Origin: Pseudoxanthomonas suwonensis
Lineage (GTDB): Bacteria > Pseudomonadota > Gammaproteobacteria > Xanthomonadales > Xanthomonadaceae
Length of the DNA: 64,000 nucleotides
Direction of reading: 5' to 3'
NCBI RefSeq assembly: GCF_000972865.1
Contig: NZ_CP011144.1
Location: 2,480,001-2,544,000, forward strand
The stretch's first letter is position 1. Each line of letters starts with the position of its first letter. Position numbers and translations under genes: made by a program. The notes beneath the pieces were generated by a model, which saw only the letters and a list, made by a program, of their open reading frames with translations, searched no databases and was not told the DNA's origin. Shown here piece after piece: positions 1-8,235 of this stretch.

Positions 1-2
1 GG

Positions 3-1040
3 CCGGTGCTGATGATCCGCGCCGACATGGATGCGCTGCCGGTCGAAGAGAAAACCGCGCTCCCGTACAGGTCGACGAAGCGCCAGGTGAACCTCGAAGG
101 CGTCGAGATGCCGGTGATGCATGCCTGTGGCCACGACATGCATGTGACCACGCTGGTCGGGGTCGCGCGGCGGATGGCGGCGCTGAAAGACCAGTGGCGC
201 GGCACCTTGCTGCTGGTCGGGCAGCCGGCGGAGGAGGCCGGTGGCGGCGCCAAGGCGATGGTGGCCGACGGCCTCTACGCCCGCGTCGGCCGGCCCGACC
301 ACGCGCTGGCGCTGCACGTGATCGCGAAATACCCGGCCGGGAAGATCGCCTTCAGCGACGGGCTGATGTATTCGAGCGTGGACACGGTCCGGATCAACCT
401 GCGCACGGTCGCGACCCACGGCGCGTCGCCGCACCTGGGCACCGATCCGGTGGTGATCGGCAGCCAGATCGTGCTGGCGCTGCAGAACATCGTGACCCGC
501 GAGATCTCGCCGATCGAGCCGGCGTTGATCACCGTGGGCGCGTTCCACGCCGGCAGCGCGCCCAACGTCATCTCCGACAACGCGCGCCTGGACATCACTG
601 TGCGCGCGAACAGCGAGGCGACCCGGAAGAAGCTCCTCGCCGGCATCGAGCGGGTCGCGCTGAACACCGCGCGCGCCGCCGGCATCCCCGAGGACCGGTT
701 GCCGGAAGTCGTGGTCGGAGCCGACGGTGCGCCGACCACCACCAACGATGCCGCGCTGGCCCAGCGCGTGCGGGCGGCCATCCGTGCAGGCATGGGCGAG
801 GAGGCGTTCACCGATTGGCGGCAGACCGACATGGGCGCCGAAGACTTCTCGGACCTGGTCGGGGTCGACCCGCCGATCCCCAGCGTCTACTTCGAGGTCG
901 GCGGCACCGCCCCGGAGAAACTCGCCTCCGGGCAATGGGCGGAACATCATTCGCCGCTGTTCGAGATCCAGCCGGAACCTTCGATCAAGGCAGGCGTGGA
1001 AGCGATGACACTCGCGGCGCTGGATCTGTTGAAGAAGTAG
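3..1040 (+). CDS. M20 family amidohydrolase (5'-truncated by window edge)
   Basis: Metal-dependent amidase or carboxypeptidase of the M20D (hippurate hydrolase/IAA-amino-acid hydrolase) family, hydrolysing N-acyl amino acids or related amides. The frame is open from the first bases, so the true start lies upstream. The visible 345 residues begin just before RADMDALPVEE, followed by the metal-ligand motif HACGHDMH and the QPAEEAGGGA segment with the catalytic Glu pair. A His in LALHV and the C-terminal DMGAEDFS and HHSPLFEI segments complete the di-zinc site. Only the N-terminal part, which should carry any signal peptide, is missing, so location cannot be judged. No operon partner is visible. 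The family call is firm; the substrate is unknown. Confidence 0.9.
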   Translation, partial: PVLMIRADMDALPVEEKTALPYRSTKRQVNLEGVEMPVMHACGHDMHVTTLVGVARRMAALKDQWRGTLLLVGQPAEEAGGGAKAMVADGLYARVGRPDHALALHVIAKYPAGKIAFSDGLMYSSVDTVRINLRTVATHGASPHLGTDPVVIGSQIVLALQNIVTREISPIEPALITVGAFHAGSAPNVISDNARLDITVRANSEATRKKLLAGIERVALNTARAAGIPEDRLPEVVVGADGAPTTTNDAALAQRVRAAIRAGMGEEAFTDWRQTDMGAEDFSDLVGVDPPIPSVYFEVGGTAPEKLASGQWAEHHSPLFEIQPEPSIKAGVEAMTLAALDLLKK

Positions 1041-1045
1041 GGAAT

Positions 1046-1059
1046 CGGGCTGCAGCCCG
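1046..1059. terminator. Small palindrome after the M20 gene
   Basis: CGGGCTGCAGCCCG is a perfect inverted repeat six bases after the M20 stop codon. No T-run follows, so it is at best a weak terminator or an mRNA 3' end hairpin. Nothing else was seen between 1060 and the next start at 1328 apart from the ribosome binding site of the next gene. Confidence 0.3.
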
Positions 1060-1327
1060 CTTGAGTCTCCGGCGCGGGAACTCGTCGTGGCTGAAAACAG
1101 GGCTTCCTGATCGGTTCAGGCGAAATGGCAGCGCAGGGCTTCACCTGCACGCCGCCTCCCCAAACCCCACGCCCCGCTGAATCACATTCCATGCGTTACC
1201 GCCGACCCTCCCTGCGCGACGCGCGATTCACGCCACGCCGCCCATGGTGTCATCAACTGCACTTCGCAGGCGCCCGGACCAACGAGAAACGGGCGACGAC
1301 AACCAACGGGAAATGAGGAGTTGCACC

Positions 1328-2110
1328 GTGGACAACACCAAGAAGAACGAAACCCGTGACCTCAACCGCGATCCGCTCACCGGCGCGCCCGGCTCGCATC
1401 CGGTCGGCGTAGGCGTGGGCGGCGTGGGCGGAGCGGCGGCTGGCGTGGTGATCGGCGCGCTGGGAGGCCCGCTGGGCATGCTGATCGGCGGCGGTATCGG
1501 CACGCTGGTCGGTGCGGCCGCCGGCAAGGGCGTGGCCGAGCGCATCGATCCCACCGGTGAGGAAGTGTTCTGGCGCCAGACCCATGCCTCGCGTCCGTAC
1601 CACGACGCCCGCTTCGACTACGAGAACGACTACGCGCCGGCCTACAGCTACGGCGTGGATGCGCGCGCGCGCATGGCCGATCGGGTCTGGGACGATCGCC
1701 TGGAACACGAACTGGGCGCCGGCTGGGGCCAGGTGCGTGGCCAGTCGAAGCTGGAGTGGGACCATGCACGCGACGCCGTACGCGACGCCTGGGACCGCAG
1801 CGACCGTACCTACCGCGCCTACGACGCCAGCGACCGCTACTACGCCGACCAGTTCGAGCGCGTCGACTACCGCGAGGCCGATGCCGGTTTCGACGACTAC
1901 CGCCCGGCCTACCGGTACGGCACCCAGGCGCGCTCCCGTTATGGTGACCGCGAATGGGACGACCACCTGGAAAGCGAACTGGGCCAAGGCTGGGACCAAG
2001 CCAAGGGCAACTCGCGCCTGGGTTGGGAGCAGGCCAAGGCCGCCACGCGCGACGCCTGGCACAACGTGGAGCGCGCCCTGCCGGGCGATGCCGACGGCGA
2101 CGGCCGCTGA
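1328..2110 (+). CDS. Glycine-zipper protein with two copies of a 55-residue Tyr/Arg/Trp-rich module
   Basis: A 260-residue protein of unknown function. The GTG start at 1328 is chosen because GAGGAG lies just upstream; a longer in-frame start at 1244 has no ribosome binding site. Residues about 25-68 are a glycine-rich hydrophobic zipper (VGVGVGGVGGAAAG and onward), typical of stress or envelope proteins that insert in or associate with membranes. Two homologous modules follow at about 102-156 and 191-246. Each reads roughly Y..AY.YG..AR.R..DR.WDD.LE.ELG..W, then KLEW or RLGW, then a DAW end. The same module occurs once in the small gene at 47864-48175. No export signal is evident. A strong terminator follows. 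The module family has no name I recognise. Confidence 0.75.
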   Translation: MDNTKKNETRDLNRDPLTGAPGSHPVGVGVGGVGGAAAGVVIGALGGPLGMLIGGGIGTLVGAAAGKGVAERIDPTGEEVFWRQTHASRPYHDARFDYENDYAPAYSYGVDARARMADRVWDDRLEHELGAGWGQVRGQSKLEWDHARDAVRDAWDRSDRTYRAYDASDRYYADQFERVDYREADAGFDDYRPAYRYGTQARSRYGDREWDDHLESELGQGWDQAKGNSRLGWEQAKAATRDAWHNVERALPGDADGDGR

Positions 2111-2141
2111 GCCGGATCCATCACGCTTCCCGCATAAGGCG

Positions 2142-2168
2142 AAGGCACCGCTCGCGGTGCCTTCTTCT
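2142..2168 (+). terminator. Rho-independent terminator of the glycine-zipper gene
   Basis: AAGGCACCG (2142-2150) pairs perfectly with CGGTGCCTT (2155-2163) across a CTCG loop, followed by a pyrimidine-rich CTTCT tail. It lies 31 bases after the stop codon at 2110. Confidence 0.8.
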
Positions 2169-2240
2169 AAAATGGGGTCAGGTACATTTTTTCAGGCCAG
2201 TGATAACGATCTTCGGAAAATGAACCTGACCCCTTTTTAG
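2169..2240. repeat. Inverted pair of RAYT-associated GGGGTCAGGT repeats
   Basis: A copy of the repeat on the plus strand (core 2174-2190, GGGGTCAGGTACATTTT) faces a second copy in reverse orientation (core 2217-2233, AAAATGAACCTGACCCC), about 26 bases apart. The pair could fold into a long hairpin. The same core surrounds the RAYT transposase at 9750-10451, so this is an unlinked copy of that element, placed between a terminator and the DUF2950 gene. Confidence 0.85.
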
Positions 2241-2263
2241 CTGCAGGTGCTCCGCGTGTCGCG

Positions 2264-3160
2264 CTAGTTCCCCGCCGTCGCCCGGCTCGGCACCGTCGTC
2301 CAGCTGTCGTCCGGGTCGAACCGCTCCATCGCGCTGGCCGCCTGGTCGCCGCGCGGTCCCAGGTCCTTCTGGAACACCTCGCCGTCGTGGCTGACGATGA
2401 AGCTCTTGATTCCTGTCTCGCCGTACTTCGCCGGCCACGCCACCAGGGCGAAGCCGCGGCTCATGTCCTCGCCCAGCCGGTAGCCGTACGCGCCGCCGGG
2501 CGCGGACGGCCCCTGCGCGGCGAGGATCCTGAACCGGTAGCCGTGCCAGTCGCCCTGCGGCGTGGCGTCGCCGAACAGCGGACCCAGCGGGCTGATATGG
2601 CCGTCGTCGTCCTCGGCCCAGTACAGGCCATCGTGGCGGCCGTCGGTGCTGACGAACTTCTGCGCGTACTCCAGCACGCCGTCGCCGTCGCGGTCGACGC
2701 TGGCGTACTCCACCTGGGCGTCGTGGTAGGCGAGGGCGGAATCGATCGCGGCCAGCTCGTTGCGGCCGATGGCGCGGGCGCGGATCTCCTCGGCGCCGGC
2801 CTTCAGGTCGAACGACCAGCCGCTGGCGCCCTTGGCCAGCGGCACCGGGAAGGTCCAGGGGTCGGTGCCCACGCTCAGCACGGCGCGGTCGGCGCCGGCG
2901 GCCTCGATCGCATGGCGTTCGCGGTAGCGGTCGAGGAAGGCCTGCACGTCGCTGCGCTCCACGTCGGCCGGGACGTAGTCCTTCCAGCCTTTGCCGAGTA
3001 CGGTTTCCAGCCTGGCCGGATCGGCGCGGTCCGTGCCGAGCGCGTCGACCAGTGCCTGCGCGGCGTCCTCCGGCGCGGGGAAGGCCTGTTGCGCCAGCGC
3101 CGGCAGCGGAAGCGCCAACGCCAGCAGGGACAGCAGGATCGGATGGCGGATTCGGTTCAC
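2264..3160 (-). CDS. DUF2950 family exported protein
   Basis: A 298-residue protein of the DUF2950 family, which is habitually encoded beside DUF3300 proteins; its biochemical role is not known. A GTG start (3158-3160) is preceded by GAGGAG. The N-terminus is a Sec signal peptide (MNRIRHPILLSLLALALPLP, then ALAQQ). Family features include the YASVDRDGDGVLEYAQKF block, GLYWAEDDDG and SPLGPLFGDA, and the late GYRLGEDMSRGFALVAWP stretch. It lies 17 bases downstream of the DUF3300 gene and is almost certainly co-transcribed with it, so the pair probably acts together in the envelope. Confidence 0.88.
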   Translation of the reverse strand: MNRIRHPILLSLLALALPLPALAQQAFPAPEDAAQALVDALGTDRADPARLETVLGKGWKDYVPADVERSDVQAFLDRYRERHAIEAAGADRAVLSVGTDPWTFPVPLAKGASGWSFDLKAGAEEIRARAIGRNELAAIDSALAYHDAQVEYASVDRDGDGVLEYAQKFVSTDGRHDGLYWAEDDDGHISPLGPLFGDATPQGDWHGYRFRILAAQGPSAPGGAYGYRLGEDMSRGFALVAWPAKYGETGIKSFIVSHDGEVFQKDLGPRGDQAASAMERFDPDDSWTTVPSRATAGN

Positions 3161-3177
3161 CGTGGTTTCTCCTCGTA

Positions 3178-4836
3178 TCAGCGGTGTCCGCGGCGTGGCG
3201 GGTTGGCGGGACGCGACACCTGCTGGCCAGCGGGGCGGCTGGCCGGGGCGTGCTGGCGCGCGGTGGCCTGGCTGGCGTGGCCGCGTTCGGCGGCGGCGCG
3301 CGAACCCGACGGATGGCTGGCGCCCTGGAAGGCGTTGCTGTGCGGGCTGGCCTGCCGGGTCTGGCTGGCCTGCTGGCGGGCGGCGGCGCGGGCCTGGTCG
3401 TTGCCCTGGACCTGGTGGATGCGCTGGGCCGCGTCGGGCCGGTTCTGGACTGCTTCGCGAGCCTGCTCGCGCTGCGCCGGCGTGGCCTGCTGTGCGCGCT
3501 GGGCGGCATCGCGCGGGCGGTCCTCGCGGTTGGTGGCGGCCTGCGCCCGCTCGCGTGCCTGGTCACGGTCGACCTGCTGTGCCCGCTCACGCGCCTGGTC
3601 ACGGTCGACCTGCTGTGCCCGCTCGCGCGCCTGGTCGCGATCGACCTGCTGTGCCCGCTCACGCGCCTGGTCGCGATCGACCTGCTGTGCCCGCTCACGG
3701 GCCTGCTCGCGGCCGGCCTGCTGCGCCCGCTCACGCGCTTCGGTATTGGTGCGCGCCGGTGCTTCCACGCCGCGCTTCTCCATCGAAGCGCGCGCCTGCT
3801 CGCGCGCCTGGGCGCGCGCGTCGTCGTCGCCGCGGAACTCGGCGCGGCGGTCGGCGCCATCGAGCTGGCGGCCATGCCGGTCGCGGTGCGCCTGGTCGCG
3901 GTAGGGCACGCCGTCGCGGTGCGCTGGGTCGTGCCGCCAGGTGTTGTCGCGGGCGTCGAGCCGGTTGACGTTGATGTTGTTGTAGCGGTCGATGTCGATA
4001 TCGATGTCCACGTCGCCGCGGCCCCAGTGGTGCCAGCCGATGTCGCCCCAGATCGCATCGGTGATGGCCAGGCCCACGCCGAAGGCGATGCCGCTGGCCA
4101 GTGCCGTGCCCACCGGGTAGTAGGCGGATGGCGGCGGGTAGTACACGGGCGGGTAGGACGGGTAGGCCCAGGTCCCGTAGACCGTGGTCGGGTCGTAGCT
4201 GGGCACGTAAACCACGTCCGGTTGCGCGGGCTCGATGATGATCGCCTGCTGCGGTGCCGGTTCGATGGCGACAGTGCCGCCAGCGGGCACGGGCGCCGGT
4301 GCCGGCGCTGCGGCGACCGGCTGCGCGGTCACCTTCTGGTACTCGTTGGATTCCAGGTTGCCCGCGGCCTGCGCCTGGCCGCGCAGGCGCTGCACCGCAT
4401 CCATCACGTCGTTGGGTTGCGCCAGGAAGGCGTCGCCCAGTTTCTGCACCCATGCCGGATCCTGGCCCAGCGTCGCCAGCGCCTGAGGGAAGGCCACCAG
4501 CGACTGCACGCTCGCGTCCCACGGCTGGTCGGCGACCTGGCGCACCGCCGCGTCGCCCTGCGCGTCGGGATGCGCCTTGGACCAGGCCGCCGCGTCGGCG
4601 ACCTCGCCCGGATAGGTCGCCGCCATCAGTACCTGCGCCAGCAGCGGGTCCGGGTACAGGGCGATGGGCGCGACCATCTGGTCGAGTTCCTCCTGCCCGA
4701 ACAGCCGTTCCTGCGGCGAGGCGGCCGGGGTGGCGGAGGTGGCAGGCGGCGCGGTGCCGTCGCTGGCCGGAGTGCTCTCCCTGGAGCATCCGGCGACAAG
4801 AATCAGGCTGGCGGCAAACAGGATCCTGAAGCGCAT
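3178..4836 (-). CDS. DUF3300 lipoprotein with Gln/Arg-rich tandem-repeat tail
   Basis: A 552-residue predicted lipoprotein: the signal peptide ends in the lipobox LVAGC (Cys16). An AAGGAG sits seven bases before the ATG. The DUF3300 core occupies about residues 40-270, with the recognisable LDQMVAPIALYPDPLLAQVL and QPDVVYVPSYDP segments. A Tyr/Pro-rich stretch, a short hydrophobic helix and an Asp/Ile-rich strand (VDIDIDIDRYNN) follow. The last half is low-complexity and highly charged, rich in Gln, Arg and Ala, with a 12-residue tandem repeat (QQVDRDQARERA). Such tails vary in length between family members. The function is unknown; the link to DUF2950 is conserved. Confidence 0.88.
   Translation of the reverse strand: MRFRILFAASLILVAGCSRESTPASDGTAPPATSATPAASPQERLFGQEELDQMVAPIALYPDPLLAQVLMAATYPGEVADAAAWSKAHPDAQGDAAVRQVADQPWDASVQSLVAFPQALATLGQDPAWVQKLGDAFLAQPNDVMDAVQRLRGQAQAAGNLESNEYQKVTAQPVAAAPAPAPVPAGGTVAIEPAPQQAIIIEPAQPDVVYVPSYDPTTVYGTWAYPSYPPVYYPPPSAYYPVGTALASGIAFGVGLAITDAIWGDIGWHHWGRGDVDIDIDIDRYNNINVNRLDARDNTWRHDPAHRDGVPYRDQAHRDRHGRQLDGADRRAEFRGDDDARAQAREQARASMEKRGVEAPARTNTEARERAQQAGREQARERAQQVDRDQARERAQQVDRDQARERAQQVDRDQARERAQQVDRDQARERAQAATNREDRPRDAAQRAQQATPAQREQAREAVQNRPDAAQRIHQVQGNDQARAAARQQASQTRQASPHSNAFQGASHPSGSRAAAERGHASQATARQHAPASRPAGQQVSRPANPPRRGHR
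3547..3733 (-). repeat. 36-bp in-frame tandem repeat inside the DUF3300 gene
   Basis: Four near-identical 36-base units encode QQVDRDQARERA, with a diverged fifth unit (QQAGREQARERA) at the upstream end. The units differ only at a few positions (for example CACGGTC versus CGCGATC), and adjacent units share the same variants. That pattern points to recent unequal duplication. Repeat number is likely to vary between strains. Confidence 0.85.
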
Positions 4837-5109
4837 GACAGTCGCTCCTTGGGTGCGGAATCGTGTCGTTGGAAGCGGTGGTGGCTGCCGTCCCCGGGAC
4901 CGGCACGGTGTTGGAAAGTATGGGTACGCGAAAGGTTATTCGGGCGTGATGGCGCGCCGCGATCCGGCCACGCACAAGCGGCTAGTGCCGCTGGCCACCA
5001 CGCCGCTCCCGGGTGCCGGCTTCGGGCGGGTGCGGTTCTACGGGAGCCATCCATGCCCTGGCTGCCGGTGCTGCAGACGCTGGTCGACCTGGCGGAGCCC
5101 CGCCGCCGC

Positions 5110-5583
5110 TTATTCCCCGGTGCGGAAGCGCAGGGTCAGGCCCTTCAGGAAATTGCGCAGGATCTGGTCGCCACAGGGACGGTAGTGCTTGTGGCCTGGC
5201 TGCCGGAACAATGCGGTCAGTTCCGGCTTGGTCAACGGGAAGCCGGCGGCTTCGAAGGTCTCGTGCATGTCCACGTCCTTCAACTGGAAGGCCACGCGCA
5301 GTTTCTTCAGTACCAGGTTGTTGGTGATGCGGCTCTCCACCGGACGCGGCGGCAGGCTTTCGTCGCGGCCGCGGAAGTGCACGACCAGGCCATCGAGGAA
5401 ATGCGCCAGGATCCGGTCGCTGCACACCAGCGCCCCTGCCTCGCCGTCCTTCTTCAGCAGCGCGGGGATATCGGCCTTGTCGAGGGGGAAGTCCGGGTCG
5501 GCCAGGCGCGTGATCTCCACCACCTTGGCATCGCTGAGGTCCAGCATGTAGCGGATGCTGCGCATCACGTCGTTGTTGATCAT
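5110..5583 (-). CDS. yehS: DUF1456 family protein, YehS-like
   Basis: A 157-residue soluble protein that matches the E. coli YehS (DUF1456) family in length and architecture. Two DUF1456 repeats are visible: residues about 3-70 (NNDVMRSIRYMLDLSD, then FLDGLVVHFRGRDE) and about 85-155 (ITNNLVLKKLRVAFQLKD, then FLKGLTLRFRTG). The molecular function of the family is not established. It stands alone between DUF3300 (same strand, 273 bases away, with nothing recognisable between) and the divergent oxidoreductase gene. Confidence 0.88.
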   Translation of the reverse strand: MINNDVMRSIRYMLDLSDAKVVEITRLADPDFPLDKADIPALLKKDGEAGALVCSDRILAHFLDGLVVHFRGRDESLPPRPVESRITNNLVLKKLRVAFQLKDVDMHETFEAAGFPLTKPELTALFRQPGHKHYRPCGDQILRNFLKGLTLRFRTGE

Positions 5584-5748
5584 CGCGTACTCGCTCGGTC
5601 ATCGAGCCTGGAGGAAGCGGGAAAACAGGGGTCGGAGTACATCTTCGACGAGCGCTCCCCTGGCTCCTGTTCGTGCTGCTCGCAGTCTAACCCGGCCCAG
5701 CCCGTGGCATCCTCTTGCATTGAGACGGACCGGAAAAGGAGCGCACGC

Positions 5749-6717
5749 ATGAACTTCGCGACGCGATCCCGCAACGTCCACCTGGTGAGCTGCGCGACGA
5801 AGGCCGCATCCAGCCACAACACCCAGCCCTGGCAGTTCCGGATCGAGGCGGAGCGGATCACGGTCCTGCCCGACCTGTCGCGCCGGTGTCCGGTGGTGGA
5901 CCCGGATGACCACCACCTGTTCGCGAGTCTGGGTTGCGCGGCGGAGAACCTGTCCCTTGCGGCGCGGGCCAATGGCCTGGAGGCCTCGCCGGGCTTCATG
6001 GAGGCCACGTCGGGTATCCAGGTGGATCTCGCGCAATCCTCGCGAGCGGATGACGCACTGTACGCGGCGATCGATCTGCGGCAGTGCAGCCGCTGCCGCT
6101 ACGACGGCACGCCGCTGGTGGCCGGGGAACGCCGGCTGCTCGAGGCTGCCGGCGTCGGCGAGGGCGTGGCCGTCGTGCTGCTGGACGGGCGCGGGCAACT
6201 CGAGCGGGTCGCCGAGTACGTCGCCGCGGGCAACAGTGCGCAGTTCGCGGATCCGGCCTGGCGCGCGGAACTGCGGGAATGGATACGCTTCAATTCGCGC
6301 AGCGCGCGGGCATCCGGCGACGGACTCTACGGCCCGGTGATGGGAAGCCCGGATGTCCCGGACTGGGTGGGCCGGCTGTTCATGCGCTTCGCCTTCTCGG
6401 CCGCCGCCCAGAACCGCAAGGACATCGAGCATGTCCGCAGTTCCTCGGCCGTCGCGGTCTTCGTCTCCGAAGCGGACGACAGGCGGCACTGGGTGGAGGC
6501 GGGCCGGAGCTACGAACGGTTCGCCCTGCAGGCGGCCGCCCTCGATCTGCGCACCGCCTTCATCAACCAGCCGGTGGAAGTGCCGGAACTGCGGTCGCAG
6601 TTCGCCGCCTTCCTCGGCATCGGCCCGCGCCGCCCGGACCTGGTCGTGCGCGTGGGGCGCGGTCCGCGCACGCCGCGCTCGTTCCGTCGGCCGGTGGAGG
6701 ATGTGATTCTCTGGTGA
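5749..6717 (+). CDS. Acg-like FMN-binding nitroreductase-family oxidoreductase
   Basis: A 322-residue protein of the Acg/nitroreductase-like superfamily, whose best-known member is the dormancy-associated Acg of Mycobacterium. The motif AASSHNTQPWQFRI at about residues 22-35 is the flavin-pocket signature. DDHHLFASLGCAAENLSLAA and the late QAAALDLRTAFINQP segment correspond to the paired nitroreductase-like halves. The ATG at 5749 is chosen because AAAAGGA lies ten bases upstream, although the frame stays open far upstream. There is no signal peptide. Members often sit in stress regulons, but no regulator is adjacent here. Substrate and cofactor use cannot be deduced. Confidence 0.82.
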   Translation: MNFATRSRNVHLVSCATKAASSHNTQPWQFRIEAERITVLPDLSRRCPVVDPDDHHLFASLGCAAENLSLAARANGLEASPGFMEATSGIQVDLAQSSRADDALYAAIDLRQCSRCRYDGTPLVAGERRLLEAAGVGEGVAVVLLDGRGQLERVAEYVAAGNSAQFADPAWRAELREWIRFNSRSARASGDGLYGPVMGSPDVPDWVGRLFMRFAFSAAAQNRKDIEHVRSSSAVAVFVSEADDRRHWVEAGRSYERFALQAAALDLRTAFINQPVEVPELRSQFAAFLGIGPRRPDLVVRVGRGPRTPRSFRRPVEDVILW

Positions 6718-6875
6718 CGGAAAGGAAGCTCCAGGGAATTGGGCGCAGGACCGGGAGGATCAAGGAGATCGTCAGCAGGTCTTCCACCTGAACCCTTGAC
6801 TCGTGATCAACCCGTTCATCCTCGCAGCCGCACGCTGCTACGCTGATTGTCCTCCCGTCTTGCAAGGTGATGGAC

Positions 6876-7262
6876 ATGGTCCGATCGCGAAAGTCCCGCA
6901 AGGCGTCCGCGGCGCTGCAGTGGGCGCAGCTGGGCCTGGCCGCGCCCCAGGTCGTGGCCCATCGGCTGGGACGGATGGCGGCTGCCGGGCCGGTCCTGTC
7001 GGCCCGTGACCGCAGGGAATTCCTGGGCATGGCGATGGAGAAGCCGGTCGCCTTTGCCCAGTCGTGGACCGCGATGTGGGTGGAGACGGTGCTCGCGCAG
7101 CAGCAGCTGGCGCTTTCGCTCTTCACCGGCGTGCCCGGACTTGCGTGGCAGGCCCGTCACGCAGAAGCGACGCTCGACCGCATCGCCGCCCGCGGGCTCG
7201 CGCCGGTGCGCCGCAAGGCGGTCGCCAACGCGCGGCGGCTGGCACGACCGAAGGCTCGCTGA
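6876..7262 (+). CDS. Small basic helical protein, possibly phasin-like
   Basis: A 128-residue Ala-rich, strongly basic, helical protein. The ATG at 6876 is favoured over those at 6867 and 6870 because AAGGTG lies at suitable distance. It starts with a lysine/arginine cluster (RSRKSRKAS), has an amphipathic middle (PQVVAHRLGRMAAAGPVLSA, then a Trp-rich WTAMWVETVLAQQQLAL) and ends in an Arg/Ala tail. Size and amphipathic pattern resemble short phasins that coat polyhydroxyalkanoate granules, and a clear phasin lies at 31498. No decisive motif is present, so it may equally be an unrelated hypothetical. Confidence 0.5.
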   Translation: MVRSRKSRKASAALQWAQLGLAAPQVVAHRLGRMAAAGPVLSARDRREFLGMAMEKPVAFAQSWTAMWVETVLAQQQLALSLFTGVPGLAWQARHAEATLDRIAARGLAPVRRKAVANARRLARPKAR

Positions 7263-7483
7263 GGCTGCCTTCAGCATCCGCGGGATCTCGCCCGGTTCCT
7301 GCCGGAAGCACAGGCACCCGGCGGCCTCGGCGCAGTAAGGACGGCCGGCCGTCGCGTTCATCCGGGAGGCGTATGATGGGGGCACCGCTTCCCCGCGCGA
7401 CCTGCCGTCCTGCTTCCCCGGACGCCCTTCGCTCCCTCCACCGCAACGCTTTCCGCACCGGTTTCCGGTCGGAAGGGAGCCAC

Positions 7484-7822
7484 ATGCCACGTTCGGCCGC
7501 ACCCACCCCCGCCTCCGGCGACGCCGACGCCTCGTGCGCCCGTTGCGATGCGGTGTGCTGCCGGCTGACCGTGGTGGTGATGCCCGAGGACGACGCCGTT
7601 CCGCGGCATTTCGTCGTACGCAATGCGCAGGGCGTGGAGGTGATGGCCCGCGACGAGGACGGCTGGTGCGCCGCGGTCGATCCACAGCGCCTGTGCTGTT
7701 CGATCTATGCCGACCGCCCCTTGATCTGCCGCAAGTTTTCCATGGGCGGGCCGTACTGCCTGGATATCCGCGCGACCTACCGCGACCAGCGCCTGCGCGG
7801 CATCCCCTTGACGCTCTACTGA
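7484..7822 (+). CDS. YkgJ-type cysteine-cluster protein
   Basis: A 112-residue protein of the YkgJ/UPF0153 family, thought to bind zinc or an iron-sulfur centre through conserved cysteines. The cluster is seen as CARCDAVCC near residue 20 and then CCSIYADRPLICRKF with a further Cys in PYCLD. The ATG at 7484 follows GGAAGGGAG; upstream in-frame starts lack a ribosome binding site and would add a non-conserved Arg-rich extension. Fifteen bases separate it from the next gene, so the two are probably co-transcribed. The biological role is unknown. Confidence 0.85.
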   Translation: MPRSAAPTPASGDADASCARCDAVCCRLTVVVMPEDDAVPRHFVVRNAQGVEVMARDEDGWCAAVDPQRLCCSIYADRPLICRKFSMGGPYCLDIRATYRDQRLRGIPLTLY

Positions 7823-7837
7823 CCGGAGAATCACGAC

Positions 7838-8113
7838 ATGGCCACACGCAAGCCCATCAAGAGCGTGCCTCCACGCAGGCCCGCCGGCGAGCCTTCCAAG
7901 CCGACGCGCGCGCTCACCAGCGAGCGGATCTCCGACGACCTGGCTGCCTTCGAACGCGCAGGCGGCCAGATCGAAGTGCTCGGCACCACGCGCGTGCTGC
8001 AGCGGGTGGCGGAGCTGGAAGCGCAGAAGGCGCAGGACGGGACAGGAAAAGGGGAAGGCGGCAGCGAGTCCGCATCCGGCGAACGCCAGCTGAAGGTCGG
8101 ATCCGGCGGCTAG
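7838..8113 (+). CDS. Small hypothetical protein
   Basis: A 91-residue soluble protein with basic, proline-rich ends and a central helix (SERISDDLAAFERAGGQIEV, then LGTTRVLQ). A purine-rich GGAGAA precedes the ATG. It follows the YkgJ gene by 15 bases, so it is likely the second gene of that operon. No known domain was recognised. Confidence 0.65.
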   Translation: MATRKPIKSVPPRRPAGEPSKPTRALTSERISDDLAAFERAGGQIEVLGTTRVLQRVAELEAQKAQDGTGKGEGGSESASGERQLKVGSGG

Positions 8114-8235
8114 CTGCCGCTGGTGGCGGGCCGGGAAAACAGCGCCGGAATTCGCCAGCCACCGGGGTGGCGGCCATGCCCGCGGAATCCGTACTCTTCC
8201 CCGCGGTGGCGGAATCCATCCACGACGGGGTAGGC

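Noticed and set aside
3052..6717. A continuous plus-strand open frame of about 1220 codons across DUF3300, YehS and the oxidoreductase
   Set aside because: Only the part from 5749 is a real gene. The rest is antisense to genes with good family matches and stays open because of third-position GC bias.
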